A stretch of 64,000 nucleotides of DNA, from the NCBI RefSeq assembly GCF_022581195.2, contig NC_061456.1:374501-438500 (forward strand). Reading direction: 5' to 3'. The position numbers and the translations under genes are program-made. Positions 10,471 to 21,178 of the stretch are shown here, one piece after another. Numbering within the stretch: position 1 is the stretch's first letter; each line of letters begins with the position of its first letter. Source of the DNA: Helicoverpa zea. Its lineage: Eukaryota > Arthropoda > Insecta > Lepidoptera > Noctuidae. The notes under the pieces are model-generated. The model did no database searches. It was not told where the DNA came from and worked only from the letters and a program-made list of their open reading frames with translations.

Positions 10471-10523
10471 CGAGGAGGTTTGTTGGTTCGCTGACGGCGC
10501 TTCCTCCTTTGCACCACGAACCC
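10471..10523 (-). mobile_element. ORF1-domain retroposon, copy A, 5' part
   Basis: The minus strand reads GGGTTCGT...GGTGCAAAGGAGG and then the block before AACCAACAA, the same 5' end as the copy at 55863-56367. It is the other half of the element split by the SINE. Confidence 0.7.
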
Positions 10524-11144
10524 ATCATCATCAGCCCTTAAAAGGCATGGGCTTCATTTTTACACCAATTGTATAGTCTCCTTGATGCGACGCTTGCATA
10601 TTCTCGACGAACACCGTCAGGTTTCGAGCTTAGTTAGGTCCTTCGCCACAACGTCGTAAGGAAGTGTGATGATGTCTTGTATAATCTTCTTTGTCCCGTC
10701 ACGCCGGCGGGACACCATCTGGTCGCTCTTGTTGAATTATAACCCGCCACAACGGCCACAGAATAATATCATTCTGACTCTTTCTGCAAAGAATTGGAAA
10801 TCCGCGAATGAAATAATATTTAGTCTAGGATATTTTGCACTTGGCGGAAAACGTTGGGGGAGTTTTAATAATCAATCAACTAGGTATAATGAAATATAGA
10901 CAGATGGTAACAAATACATGCCCATTTCATATTTTTTGAACCCACGTAACTCGTTCTTTACAATTTTTTACATGCAAAACACTTTTCTGACGAAAATTGT
11001 CGAAAGTTTTGAAAACATTTTGAACTAATTTAGTTCAAAATATTCTTACAGCAATTGGTTCCACACCGAATCATAACAAATGATTTCAAGATTATACACA
11101 TGCTCACCAATCCTTATCCAATATGGTTGGGCGTTGAATACGTG
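10524..11144. other. Intergenic DNA before the second secreted-protein gene
   Basis: A short minus-strand frame at about 10610-10720 is open but matches nothing I know. A splice-acceptor-like TTCTTACAG ends at 11051, so the gene downstream may have an untranslated first exon further left. Otherwise nothing is seen. Confidence 0.35.
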
Positions 11145-11549
11145 ATGCTGAGCGTGATCCTGTTGTCTGCGGTAATCGTCAACTGCCTGCCATCGGTGAC
11201 ACCGGCATCGCTGCGACGCCGGCCTCAGATACCTCTCGCAATCTACCAACAGAGTGCCGAAGCCAAGGCAGCCAGCGAACCCATTCAAACAGAGTTTCAG
11301 AAAGAAAAACCTATATGTGGTCCAGTGCCATTTGCGGATTTGAGTTGCGAGATGCCGACTAGTTGTTCAACGAAGTTTTATCCTCCATACCTACAGATAT
11401 TGCATAAAAGTCAGATTCCTGAGGTGTTGTGCAACACTATGACGTTACCAACTCGTGTTAGCTCTGGAGTCCAGAGGGTGTACAATGTACACCCTACGCG
11501 TACGCCGAGTGCAAGAGCTGCTGTGCAGGATGCAAAGCATTTTATCTAG
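11145..11549 (+). CDS. Secreted orphan protein 2 of the tandem family (134 aa)
   Basis: I chose the ATG at 11145 because it starts a compact signal peptide (hydrophobic residues 2-13, cleavage near VNC-LP or shortly after) and sits in the context GTG-ATG shared with the other two family starts. An in-frame ATG at 11100 would add 15 residues. The mature protein has a four-cysteine module: PICGPVPFADLSCEMPTSC at residues 56-74 and a fourth Cys at 96. Spacing is C-x9-C-x5-C-x21-C, against C-x9-C-x5-C-x16-C in the gene at 12965. It lacks the C-terminal CG..C module of its two relatives and is much shorter, so it may be a minimal or C-terminally shortened member. AATAAA follows at 11678-11683. Function is unknown; extracellular location is inferred from the signal peptide. 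Confidence 0.72.
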   Translation: MLSVILLSAVIVNCLPSVTPASLRRRPQIPLAIYQQSAEAKAASEPIQTEFQKEKPICGPVPFADLSCEMPTSCSTKFYPPYLQILHKSQIPEVLCNTMTLPTRVSSGVQRVYNVHPTRTPSARAAVQDAKHFI

Positions 11550-12964
11550 TTTTCCTGATACTGATGGGTGGCAGCACTACGAGAATATTTGATTATTTGA
11601 ATGAATGATAGATTCTTAAGCCTAGCTGTAATGATCTTGTAATTTAAGTTGTATTTCGATTATTTCAATATTATCTGAATAAATTAAATGCATTAAAAGT
11701 ACCCTTTATATTCTTTAGTTCAGTTATCAATACATAAACGTTTTATCTTTACTGCTTTTATACAAGTTCTAACTAATATAATATAGAGAAGGTTTACTAT
11801 CATAAATCCTCTCAATGTTAAAACCGACTGTCCTTAGTCCAACAGGATGCAGTCCAGATGTACACGTAGCAAGTGCCTCTCTGACCACCTCAAGGTTACT
11901 ATACAGTCAAACATGTTCAAATCAATGTGCTTATTAGGGTAGTAATTATAACCGTTATGCAAAGTCTTTAAAATGTAAGTATTAATTAAAATGAAACTAT
12001 TTGAATATTTGTTAAATTATCAGCTAAGCTACGCAAGCCTTCGAAATGGGAAGAACTCTCCTTCTTGGCTCAAGTATCAAATATTTTACGGGACATAAGA
12101 TGAAATAAAAAGCAGGCAGTTGAGTCATGGCCAAATTAGCCGCACCCTATTCAAGACGCTTGAGTTGTTGTTTCTATTTAAAACTTGTAAACATTGTCCA
12201 AATTCGACATGCACAGTGTTATATTATATTTATTGTAACGGACAGACATAAAAACCGTCAGGCGTACGAAACGTGCGCGGGAATATGAAGAAAGGGGATT
12301 TACCCTTGTCAACCGTGAGACGGGATCCGTAATAACCGTGAGCAACCCAGATAAAAGGAACTCAATAACAACGTCTTGATACAATGCTGATGCTGTGGGA
12401 GCCTCTTCTAGCCTTCTTGCCTTCAAGATGCAATCATCTTAATGAAAACATTATGTTTAGTGGTCATTTCTAACAAGAATAAAGAAACAGAAAAAAGTGG
12501 TATATTTACAAACTATTTGATTTCTAACATATTAGACTATATCTAAAATTGCGAGTTTTTATAGAGATATAAGTTCAAGAAGTAAATTACACTAACTGCA
12601 TCTATCTGCGGTTTGTATAAACGAGATTACGTTTTCCTGACAAATGGCGGATATCTGGCGAATATGTTATTATATAGGCTTATATAAAAAAAGTAGAATA
12701 TGAAGACAGCATCTCTGTAAAATATTAACTCTTTGATTAATGCATATTTGGCCAATGGAATCTCTCGTATTTTGTTCTACTTCAAAAGAAACAATAAAAT
12801 TGTACCAGAATTTGGTTAAAACAAAAACACTATGATTATTTCCATAGCAAAACACAACATGCACTAATCTGATTATAATCTGAAATGTTTACATAGTAAC
12901 CGCTAGGTGGTCGTGTACCGCAGGTTTTAAAATAATTATGGTAATTGAGAGTTACTGATAAGTG
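11550..12964. other. Intergenic DNA between secreted-protein genes 2 and 3
   Basis: It contains the polyadenylation signal of the second gene at 11678. Apart from that there are only AT-rich sequence and unsupported short frames. The bases just before 12965 (ACTGATAAGTG) match those before the first family gene. Confidence 0.45.
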
Positions 12965-13903
12965 ATGTGGTACATTATACTCTACTATATAGCCATTTTG
13001 AAGCTCCCAGTGTCTGCAAATAAAATTTCTTACCGTTCACTGGTAGATATGTCAAATATTTATAGAACAAACATGATGCGACCTGTGGCCATGCGATACC
13101 CTTCTCAGCCAGGACTGGTGCCTCGTCAGCAGAATCGCAAACCCCTGTGTGGTCCTGTGCCCGTCCCCGGAGTCAGCTGCGAACAACCAACCACTTGCGT
13201 TAACAATAATGGACAAGGCGCATTGCATGGGAATCAACAAAGAGTATGTTACACAATTCCAAGGTGGCCGGATCCAAAATACCAGATTACCCAAGCCTCG
13301 CAAATGCAACGATACCCCCAAACGATAGCTAATCCGAAACTGCGACAAATGATGCCAGGTGGTATGGTGTCACCTGGCAGAGCAGCCGCTGCTATGGTGA
13401 CGATTCGAACAGGGACTCCGCTACCCCCTAGGGGGCCACTGATGAGGACTCCGCAAGGATGGACACCACAAAGGATGGTACAGAAACAGTATCGCAATCA
13501 GCCTCCTCAGAATGCGACCATGAAGGCACACCTGATAATGAACCAACAGCCACCGCTAAGAGTAGATCAGCTCGTGACCGGATACAATGGTGCACAATCA
13601 TCATATTACTACCCTAGAGTTGATTACCCATATTTCCAGAACCAGCAGTTTATTCAGTTCCAGGGAGGAGCAGGAGGGCCGGCGGGGGAGTCGACGAGCA
13701 CGGCGCCGCCGTCCACGCCTCCACCCGAGACCACGACCAGCACCATGCCGCCGTACCCGGGCGGCGTGAAGCCCGACTCCGATGAGAACTCCGGCTCGTT
13801 CCTGCTGTGCGGCAACAAAGCTAAATGCAACAAATACGTCTGGACCACCAAAAAGAAAAGTCCTACCAAGAAAAAAAAGGAAGAAGAATTAGTGTTGTGG
13901 TAA
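12965..13903 (+). CDS. Secreted orphan protein 3 of the tandem family (312 aa)
   Basis: The ATG at 12965 starts a signal peptide (MWYIILYYIAILKLPVSA, likely cleaved after residue 18). Next comes the four-cysteine module (C62, C72, C78, C95; PLCGPVPVPGVSCEQPTTC), as in the gene at 11145. A long Gln/Pro/Met-rich stretch follows, then a Thr/Pro-rich block near residues 243-265. The C-terminal module CGNKAKC...W (C282, C288) is as in the gene at 830, and the last 20 residues are Lys/Glu-rich. It therefore carries both modules that its neighbours have singly. The sequence is GC-richer toward the 3' end. A GTAAAC overlapping the stop codon could act as a splice donor, so an alternative 3' end cannot be excluded. 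Function unknown. Confidence 0.75.
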   Translation: MWYIILYYIAILKLPVSANKISYRSLVDMSNIYRTNMMRPVAMRYPSQPGLVPRQQNRKPLCGPVPVPGVSCEQPTTCVNNNGQGALHGNQQRVCYTIPRWPDPKYQITQASQMQRYPQTIANPKLRQMMPGGMVSPGRAAAAMVTIRTGTPLPPRGPLMRTPQGWTPQRMVQKQYRNQPPQNATMKAHLIMNQQPPLRVDQLVTGYNGAQSSYYYPRVDYPYFQNQQFIQFQGGAGGPAGESTSTAPPSTPPPETTTSTMPPYPGGVKPDSDENSGSFLLCGNKAKCNKYVWTTKKKSPTKKKKEEELVLW

Positions 13904-14188
13904 ACTTGAAGATCAACTGTTACGGGATCATCATGTGTCATGTTGACGATTTTTTTTTCTATTACTGAGGCAATGTGGACTTTGAAAACGATATATTGTT
14001 GAAATACCTTAATATTTAAACTTTATGTTTATGTTGAAATATATAGGTACCTACTTAGATATAAGCCTTATAAAGCTTGGTACATTGAGCGTTACCAAAA
14101 CTAAATAGTTTACTTGTATTATTACAAACATGTTCCTAACTCTATCCCTACCTTCTACAAATGTTTTTCCGTGGTCTCTAGTTTGCAG

Positions 14189-14358
14189 TTGATTCATACA
14201 CACCACCGCGTACCACGGCGGACAGCGATGGTGGTCAAGTGACGGAGCACTACTCGACCGCGCGGTCCGGCGGACTTCGTATAATGTATCAGCACATTAC
14301 ACAGACGCCAATACAACATGAGATTCACTATACCATCAGCTGTAGTGTAGAAGCATAA
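14189..14358 (+). CDS. Possible terminal coding exon of an unidentified gene
   Basis: A good acceptor (CTCTAGTTTGCAG ending at 14188) is followed by a frame open for 56 residues to the TAA at 14356-14358, beginning SYTPPRTTADSDGG (after Val-Asp). The GC-rich, ordinary-looking codon use contrasts with the AT-rich flanks. It joins in frame only with an upstream exon ending in one extra base, and the donor at the end of the gene at 12965 does not fit that phase. The partner exon was not found. It could also be non-coding conserved sequence. Confidence 0.3.
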
Positions 14359-15336
14359 GTGCTGAAATATAATATACCTTTAGCAGTTACTTAATTTATC
14401 ACTGAAACAAATTATGTGTACCAACCCGCTACAGGAGCGGGCAATATTCGTCTACTAGTACTGGACTTCAATACAGATACATGTAAAACTCACGCTACAA
14501 GACTAAACAAAAAGACATACTCGTAAAAGTAACAAGCCGCCCGAAGGGAAAAATATGATATTGCTTTTAAATATGAAATATTACGCCCAAAGTGTTCTTG
14601 TATTATGAAGAAAAAGGGTTGGGAACGTGACGGCTAGGCCGCGGAGGGCTGCCGCTATGCCTCTATTGTACAAACAATGAATTGATATAGCCCGCATCGT
14701 TATTTTATTGTGCCTACTTGCCACTCTTATCTTTTATGGCAGTATGTATGAAAATAAATGGATTCACTAGCCATTTTTTGGTACCTAATTTTCGGTACAG
14801 CCCATGTTATATCTATAAAAGACGGGTCTATTTACCAGAAATTAACTTTTTATAAACTGGAACAGGAATACCTTAATTATGATTTTGAAAAAAAGAAACA
14901 TAAATTCTTTTTACTTGCGCTGTTGGTACTTTTTGACTGGTCCAACTAAGCTGAAGAATTTTCTATTTATTTTTATTGATTTAATAGACCCACAATAAAT
15001 AATAGGACGGTCTTAAGTAAACTAGATCACAAAGATCTACAAATCAATGACAAATGAACAGTAACGGGTAACCGCGGCCGGGCGACATCTACAACTAGTT
15101 ACATCTCAAATCGTCGCTGTATTTACTCGATGCGATTACGATACGACACCGATACCATGCCAATCTACAAAAACTTCTATGAAATGGCTAACAACATATA
15201 ATATAGGAATAAAACTCATTTATGTTCAAAATAAATTCCTAATATGTACTTTTGTTTAAAATGTACGTTATGATACTTTTGTTTAATAGAAACATGTGTC
15301 TGTATTTTCAAAACAAGTAAAAAATTGCCGACTTGG
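14359..15336. other. Intergenic DNA, nothing recognised
   Basis: Mostly AT-rich sequence with a small GC-rich patch near 14625-14665. No supported gene or repeat. Confidence 0.4.
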
Positions 15337-15411
15337 AAAAACGAGTACATTAGAAATGATTTTGTATTTGCGCATGGCAAATACAAAATCATTTCTAATG
15401 TACTCGTTTTT
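15337..15411. repeat. Perfect 34-bp inverted repeat with a 7-base loop
   Basis: Left arm 15337-15370 and right arm 15378-15411 are exact complements, beginning AAAAACGAGTACATTAGAAA and separated by CGCATGG. Transcribed from either strand it would fold into an uninterrupted hairpin of about 75 nt. That is more perfect than a typical microRNA precursor, which has bulges, so a microRNA is possible but not supported. A small palindromic duplication is another explanation. Confidence 0.9.
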
Positions 15412-15480
15412 GATCACGCCTAAAAGGCCAAAAATTATGGCAGGGCACTGTATTGTTCGAAATATATTACTTAGAAGAAA

Positions 15481-17214
15481 AGGAAATCTTCTAGACTTGA
15501 AGGATCCATCACTGATATAATTAACTACTCCTTATACTCGGGTCAATTCCCTTCCTTGTGGCGTTATGCTTACGTCCGTCCCCTTCCCAAAATTGCAAAT
15601 CCATCCCTCCCCACCCATTTTAGACCAATTTCAATCCTTCCTTTCCTTTTAAAAGTGTTGGAGGCCTGCGTCCATAAGCAACTGTCGAGCTTCATCCACT
15701 TACACAACCTTATTAGCCCGTTGCAATCTGGGTTCAGGCCAGGACACAGCACTGCTTCGGCACTTCTCAAAGTGACTGGTGACATTAGGGAGGGGATTCA
15801 GGACACCAAAGTTACAGCTTTGGTCCTTATTGATTTCTCTAATGCCTTTAATGCCGTCAGTCATGATATCCTAGAATCTATCCTTTCCCATCTTATGATT
15901 TCACCCAAAGCTCTGGAATGGTTCTCATCTTATCTTCGTGGGCGCCAGCAAGCTGTTCGAGTTGATGAGACATTGTCTAATTGGCGTGATCTAGTGGCTG
16001 GTGTCCCACAAGGCGGTATTCTTTCTCCACTATTATTTTCTATCTTTATTAACTTCATTACTCCTAACCTTCAGTGTGCGTATCATTTGTATGCCGACGA
16101 TCTTCAGCTTTACACTCAGGCTCGGCCTGAGGATCTGCATATAGCCATTGACAAACTGAATGTAGATTTGTCGGTTATTAATCGATGGTCTAACCAATTC
16201 GGGGTGTCAGTAAATCCTTCTAAGTGTCAGGCCATAGTCGTGGGTAGTCCTCGTATGGTAAGTAAGGTGGATATTACGAACTGTCGTCCGATTATCCTAA
16301 ACGATGTTGTTGTTCCGCTTAGCCTCAATGTGAAGAACCTGGGTCTTTATATGGACAGTACGCTTAGTTGGCAAACTCAGGTCGCTAGTGTGAGTAAGCG
16401 TGTAATTGGAACCTTACGTCATCTAAATCGGTTAAGAAACTTTTTGCCGCCGAAAACCAAAGCAATGCTTGTGCAGTCCCTAATATTTCCTATTATCGAC
16501 TATGGTGACGTGTGTTACTTCGACCTCAATGCGGACTTGCTCAACAAACTTGATCGGCTCATCAACAACTGCATAAGATTCGTCTTCAACCTGCGGAAGT
16601 ACGATCATGTTTCTGAGTATAGGACGCAATTGAAATGGATGTCCATTCGTCAGAGAAGATCGATGCGTGCCTTGACGACCCTTTACTCTTTACTTAACTC
16701 TCCTACTCCCCCCTCGTATCTAATTCCTCATTTTCAATACCGTTGCTCCGGTCATTCCAAAAATCTTCGCTCTTCTCACAATCTTCTTCTTCACTGTCCT
16801 TCTCATACCTCTGACACTATCCACTCTTCTTTTCACATTCAAGCTATTCTTCTGTGGAATGCGCTGCCCTTAGAAACCAGGAAGTCACCCAGCAAACAAT
16901 CTTTCAAGAGTGCTGTGCGGAAGTACTTGCTTAAGAAATCGTTGGCAGAATCATCATCACAATAATTTATTGGTATATTATATGTATATATGTATGTATG
17001 TATGTATTTATTGTTATTTGTATTAATATTGTTGTATTTAATTAGTATTTAGTGTTTTATTCATCATTATGTTTTCGTTTTATTTTCTAATGCACCTACC
17101 ATGTTTTTCTCTGCATCACCCTAAGGTTGACTGGAAAGAATGCCTATGGCATTAAGTCCGCCTATGTAATATTTTTGTTGCATAAAGTTTAAATAAATAA
17201 ATAAATAAATAATA
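15481..17214 (+). mobile_element. Jockey/CR1-like LINE, 5' truncated, with AAAT tail
   Basis: The ORF is followed by a 3' UTR (16966-17190), which holds a TATG microsatellite, and by a tail of AAAT repeats at 17191-17214. Everything before the reverse transcriptase fingers (ORF1 and the endonuclease) is missing. The left edge is not sharply defined; sequence similar to LINE coding begins around 15490-15511. Confidence 0.82.
15490..16965 (+). pseudogene. LINE reverse transcriptase, truncated at the N-terminus
   Basis: The frame is open through the conventional LINE signature: PLPKIANPSLPTHFRPISILP at the start of the RT, motif A (LIDFSNAFNAVSHDIL), motif B (GVPQGGILSPLLF), catalytic YADD in motif C, motif D (NPSKCQAIVVG), motif E (VKNLGLYMD), then the thumb and C-terminal region ending TRKSPSKQSFKSAVRKYLLKK. 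There is no ATG at its head: the first start-like codon is a TTG at 15556 in mid-domain, so this is not a translated gene. All catalytic residues are kept, which suggests a fairly recent insertion. The polymerase belongs to a family different from the RT at 5165 and from the ORF2 at 56408. Confidence 0.88.
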
Positions 17215-18183
17215 AGGATAAATATGGCAAGGATATCCCAGCCTGCGGTTTTGAATCTGCGAGTACTTCTGAGTAAATCAATCTGAGCAAGCAGTCACAA
17301 TACTATTCAACACTATTCCGTCTTGACGTAGTTCAATAATACCTAATAATGATTTATTTTCCAAATATATTATTGCTTTGTTGTAGTGTATAATAAAAGT
17401 ACAGTACAAAGTACGGACCACAAAAATGTGTTTAATCTTACAATCAAGAAATCAGACAAGACACGTAGGTATTGGGTAATATTAAAACTCTAAACATTAA
17501 TTTCATTCGTGATGCCAGAACCACACCACTTACATTACATTTAAGTTCATTCGCACGAAAAATAATATTTCATAAAAATATGTATTTTACTAGAATTGTA
17601 ACTTATACCCCGTTTATCCCAAGGCGAGATAAGGCGGCCAACGAAGCGCGAAATTTTACAAGTGTCGACGGACCCAGCCGAGCCAAACCTTACCGCCCGT
17701 GCATTATACGGGATGGGACACACTTACATAATTTTAGTTTCAAGCTTGCCTTGTCTCTGGATTGGATATTTGTTTCAATCTTCTGTTTTGCGATAAGTTA
17801 TCCTTCATCCAATTTAATAAGATGTTCAGTAAACCTTTTCAATGTAACAATTAAGCCGCACGTGAAACACGAAGAGCGACTCAACTTAGTATGTGATGTA
17901 ACTAAGTGATAAATTCCAGTTACAACGTCAGCTGATAACTTGGGTTCCGCAGTAAATTTGGCGTTGCTCCGGCCGCCGGCAAAACCGCGCGGCAAGGCAC
18001 AACTTTAATTGACACAAGGAACCGCAGCCTCGCTTCGCCTATACTTTGAATATCGACTATTGTTTTAGTTTGTGAGCTAATTTTGATGACCAGACTCTTG
18101 TTTATTGAGATTGGAGTAAAGCTCTGTGTCTGCTTTGTTTTGATGATGGAGATTTTATGTAGAAGAATATTTTTGAGGTAGGT
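17215..18183. other. Non-coding DNA, nothing recognised
   Basis: AT-rich with a GC-richer patch at 17600-17720 and again at 17960-18040. No frame or repeat that I can support. Confidence 0.4.
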
Positions 18184-18325
18184 AAAGTCAAATCATTTAT
18201 TTCATTTAGGCCTTCTCAGGCACTTATGAACGTCAAAAAATATAAATAAAGTTGATTCTAGTTGCCCATTCCAAAAGTAGCTTCCTATGGAGAAGAACGG
18301 GCAAGAAACTCCGTAATTAAAACCA
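18184..18325 (-). mobile_element. 3' end of a lepidopteran retroposon
   Basis: Minus strand: TTTCTTGCCCGTTCTTCTCC near the start, then a short AT-rich body, AATAAATGATTTGACTTT at the end. This is the 3' UTR plus TTTGACT-type tail of a widespread lepidopteran non-LTR family, related to the tail segments at 4914-5133 and 7078-7297. Heavily 5' truncated. Confidence 0.6.
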
Positions 18326-20586
18326 CAGTTCATAGTCCAGAATTTAGCAAAAATAATGATACCAAGATCTGATGGACCCTAATTCTGTGCACAACGACCA
18401 TTATGATTATATTATATTAAACATTTAAATTGTATCCCCATAGTATCACAAAGGGCTAAACAAAACAACACATAAGAACCGCTTGCCGATACACGCCGTA
18501 CTTCTATCAACATTAGCGATATATTTGTATCGTTAGCTCCGCCAACTCCGAATCCTCGAGCCATTAAGGCGTCTATTTTAACGCCACTTGTTTTTCCAAC
18601 TGCCACGAGCCACTTTAACAAACAGTATTTATTTTCTGCTTCCCATCTCGGCGCGATTTTTCAAGAAAAATTCGTTAGCTCCCTCCTACTTCGGCTGAAT
18701 TTCGATTAGAAAAAGACAAAGAGCCGATTGTAGAGCTATTGGGCGTGGGGAATCAATTAAAGCGAGCCATAGATCTGGCCGGCGATAACGTCTGTCAGTG
18801 AGTGAGGGCGCCGATAAGATTGTCTGCGCGCGACCCGCCCCAGCACTTTTAATTATTTCAAACGTTTATCGCTATCACGTGTCGCCATGTAATGGCCGCT
18901 GCAGCCGTCGCCGCTTTTTGCTTCACTTTTTAAATAGAAATTGATACGATCGCAATGAAGCTGCTCTCTCTGCGAGTAGTCTTTGCGGCTTCCTACACTA
19001 AAGCTGTGTGAATGGACAGAAATTGTTGAATAATAACTACATATCGACATAATTTTATACTAATTTATTATAATGTATTTATTTACATTTTCAAAATCAC
19101 ACAATCTGTACAATAAAAGTATGCATTTAACCTAGTGATATATTATCTCTTATTTTCAATAAAAGATATATAATTTATACATTAACATATATCTATATTA
19201 GGTCGAATTAACAAATAATATTCAGATACGAAGATAATATTACGTTTAAAATTTTCTTTTATTATTTACTGTGCATTAATTTTTATATTTACATTTTGAC
19301 AAGCGTGAGTAGCAAGCTTGGTTATACTATTACTTAGACAAACAATATCTATAACGTTGACCATAAAATTGTTAATGACACAACAAAATGAACAGGTAAA
19401 GTCTACGTTTTATGTAAAATGAATAATATAGTGATATAAATAACTGTCGAGATGCTTATCTTTGGCACAATTCATTAGGATTATTCTAGGCGAAGCACTG
19501 AATCACAAATATTCGTATGACGCTAGAGTAGTCGCCTGCGGAAGGACAATGCACGTATAATACGTAATGTATAATTTAAAATGGAAATGGGAGTAGGAAA
19601 TACCGAGTAGGTTAACGAGGTTCATGAATAATTACTTGGAACTATTGTGAACATCCACGTGCCACCTGATGACGAATCTCAAATACTCTATTATTTGATG
19701 AGAAACGTTTCTGAGGAGAACTTTCATTCTGAATGTTCCGCAAATTCGGAAAGATTGAAAGAAAGCTTGTTGTTACAAATATTTTGAGTATCAAATTTTA
19801 ATAATAATTTGCACATTTTTAATGATTGACGTTGCATATTAAATGCTGCCCATTTAAAAATCATCAGGATTCTTAAAGCTACACCTTAAAATTGGGACTT
19901 GAACTGAATATCACTCGTACAATAATTATTAAATTCATTCACACGCATTCGTCGCTCGGGATATGAGATCACAATTCAGTGATGATATGTTTCAACGTTA
20001 TATATAATTTAATTTAAAAGTAAAAATCACATTTATAGGAAGACGAATCTAAATAAATATTTTGGTCACAATAATTTCTGTGTGTTGAGGAGTAAAACAG
20101 GTGAACTGATAAATGTAGGTCTGTAAATAAAGCTAGTTATACAATGAGGTCCACTTGTACTAGAACAATGATAGCCAGGAACGATTGCCGCCAACAATGG
20201 ATCCGTTTTGTTCCTGAAACAAATGAAATTAATCACTTTAACGTATTGTTCTACTGAAGAATATTTTGGTTATAAAACTAAACTGGATTTAGCCTAGTGA
20301 GTAATTTAGCTGCAATGTAGGTTGATATGGTTATCTATGAGGTTTAGAATCATTTGCTTGCACGTATCTAGTTATTAAACAATTTAAATGATGCCTACTT
20401 AGGTTAATTTATGTAGCAAGTTATTTAGATTCTAAGAAAAACACATCCAGTGCCTTGAGGTACTTTCTTATAAAGAGAACAATAAAGATGTCAAGCATTT
20501 AAAACCAATCTATGTATATAGGCGTACTTTATTATTCGAACCATTAGCTACAAAAATCCGAGTATTCACAGGTAGCTTGGCGCTTT
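18326..20586. other. Non-coding DNA, probably beyond or within the 3' part of the Ig gene
   Basis: A minus-strand frame at 18412-18621 ends in a hydrophobic stretch, but it has no family match and no suitable splice acceptor was identified. I do not call it the missing C-terminal exon of the immunoglobulin gene. The rest is AT-rich. Confidence 0.35.
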
Positions 20587-21178
20587 ATACAGGGTTACTG
20601 GTAAGTAGACCGCATCCTTTCAGGAGGTGATAGTATAGGTCAATACGGACAAATTTGACCCTGGGATACACTGGGCAAAAGTTGACCCGTTTCGAGATAA
20701 TCGAATTTCAAGATCTTTTCTTTACAAGTCGTCTAGGTACACGAATACATTTTTATTATTAGTTAAAAGTCTCGTTTCTGCGGATTTTTGTGTGTTTTGT
20801 GCCTTTTTGGATAGCCAGATAGATGTAGATGTTTTTTAAGTATTCTGCACAAAAAAATGAAGAGTAACATTTTTGAGAAAATAACTACTAAAAAAGTAAT
20901 TGCTGTTCGCTATAATTTCCTCTGTGATTTGTACAGTTTTATGGTTTGTTATTATGAAGTGATTCATCTTCTATCCAAAAACACACAAAAATCCACAAAA
21001 ACGAGACTTTTGACTAATAATGAAAATTTATACATGTACCTAGACGACTGATCTTGAAATTCGATTATCTTGAAATGGGTTAACTTTTGCCCAGTGTATC
21101 CCAGGGTCAAATTTGTCCGTATTGACCTATACTATCAGCTCCTGAAAGGATGCGGTCTACTTACCAGTAACCCTGTAT
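20587..21178. mobile_element. Inverted-repeat MITE, 592 bp, with arms of about 200 bp
   Basis: The left arm (20587 to about 20813) and right arm (about 20972 to 21178) are inverted copies starting TATACAGGGTTACTGGTAAG, with only scattered mismatches over the outer 150 bp and more toward the centre. The ends read TATACAGGG...CCCTGTATA, compatible with a TA target duplication, though the palindrome makes the exact ends ambiguous. The 159-bp centre has no transposase. The 64-residue frame at 20857 is internal noise. Tc1/mariner-like origin is possible from the TA only. Confidence 0.8.

Noticed and set aside
13860..14358. Splice from the end of the third secreted gene (GTAAAC at the stop) to the exon at 14189
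   Set aside because: The remaining two bases plus the new exon give an immediate stop, so the phases do not fit.
15337..15411. Calling the perfect hairpin a microRNA gene
   Set aside because: Perfect pairing over 34 bp without bulges and no sign of conservation; small-RNA data would be needed.
18412..18621. Minus-strand frame with a hydrophobic end, considered as the missing GPI-signal exon of the DIP-like gene
   Set aside because: No credible acceptor in the needed phase and no resemblance to DIP C-termini.
20857..21051. 64-codon frame inside the 592-bp MITE as a transposase
   Set aside because: Too short, Lys/Thr-rich without catalytic motifs, and spans into the inverted arm.
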